DNA from: Bacteroidales bacterium
GTDB lineage: Bacteria > Bacteroidota > Bacteroidia > Bacteroidales > JAOZMU01
Assembly: GCA_029934165.1 (NCBI GenBank)
Contig: JAOZMU010000269.1
Span: 1-5,495, forward strand
DNA length: 5,495 bases
Direction: 5' to 3'
Below the pieces are notes generated by a model, which saw only the letters and a program-made list of their open reading frames with translations, was not told the DNA's origin and ran no database searches. This document shows, piece by piece, positions 5,421-5,495 of the stretch (the first letter of the stretch is position 1; each line of letters starts with the position of its first letter). A program made the position numbers and the translations under genes.

Positions 5421-5495
5421 ATGGGCGGCTTCGGGCTTTCCGCTTGTAGTTGCCTCGTGGCTTGCGTTTTTGGCAATGTCGGAGCAGGAGCTTCC
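5421..5495. other. GC-rich patch at the right edge
   Basis: The last 75 bp are about 59% G+C (44 of 75 counted), against an AT-rich background, and the change is abrupt at 5421. The patch holds short inverted repeats: GCGG (5425-5428) with CCGC, and TTGCC with GGCAA. Two frames stay open to the edge: plus from ATG 5421 (MGGFGLSAC...) and minus entering from the right and stopping at 5382-5384. Neither looks like a known protein. It could be the edge of a structured intergenic repeat, a mobile element or a transferred gene. Confidence 0.4.

Noticed and set aside
5421..5495. Gene start MGGFGLSAC... at 5421 as a coding sequence
   Set aside because: Only 25 codons are visible, with no recognisable domain, and the opposite strand is equally open.

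Overview
The window looks like chromosomal DNA of a member of the Bacteroidota. It is AT-rich, the genes lack strong Shine-Dalgarno sequences, and the protein types are typical of that phylum: a PadR regulator paired with long PspC-domain membrane proteins, and a secreted outer-membrane beta-barrel protein ending in Phe. The genus cannot be told from the sequence.

Layout, left to right. Positions 1-90 (+) hold the last 29 codons of a gene that enters from the left, probably a transposase. Its end, including sequence past the stop, recurs as a scrap at 2921-2980. A perfect 16-bp stem hairpin (133-170) separates this from the minus-strand block. That block, read right to left, holds a broken short PspC paralogue (2412-2931), a PadR-family repressor (1937-2293) and an intact 557-residue PspC-domain membrane protein (176-1849). 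The broken paralogue has lost its first ~23 codons where it meets the transposon scrap, and it carries a +1 frameshift. Further right are an intergenic repeat (3016-3090), a small lipoprotein gene on the minus strand (3128-3349), and a 454-bp intergenic region. This region has two clear palindromes: 15 bp close to the lipoprotein start, and a 9+9 inverted repeat at 3624-3654. Then comes an outer-membrane beta-barrel gene (3804-4919, +) with a strong terminator. The last 575 bp carry no convincing gene; they hold a second copy of the intergenic repeat (5144-5218) and a GC-rich patch at the right edge.

Working model (inference): PadR and the PspC-type membrane protein form an envelope-stress sensing and repression module. 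The barrel gene is a candidate regulon member through the palindromic operator upstream of it. Transposon activity beside the block has destroyed the 5' end of one PspC copy and whatever promoter or operator lay in front of it.
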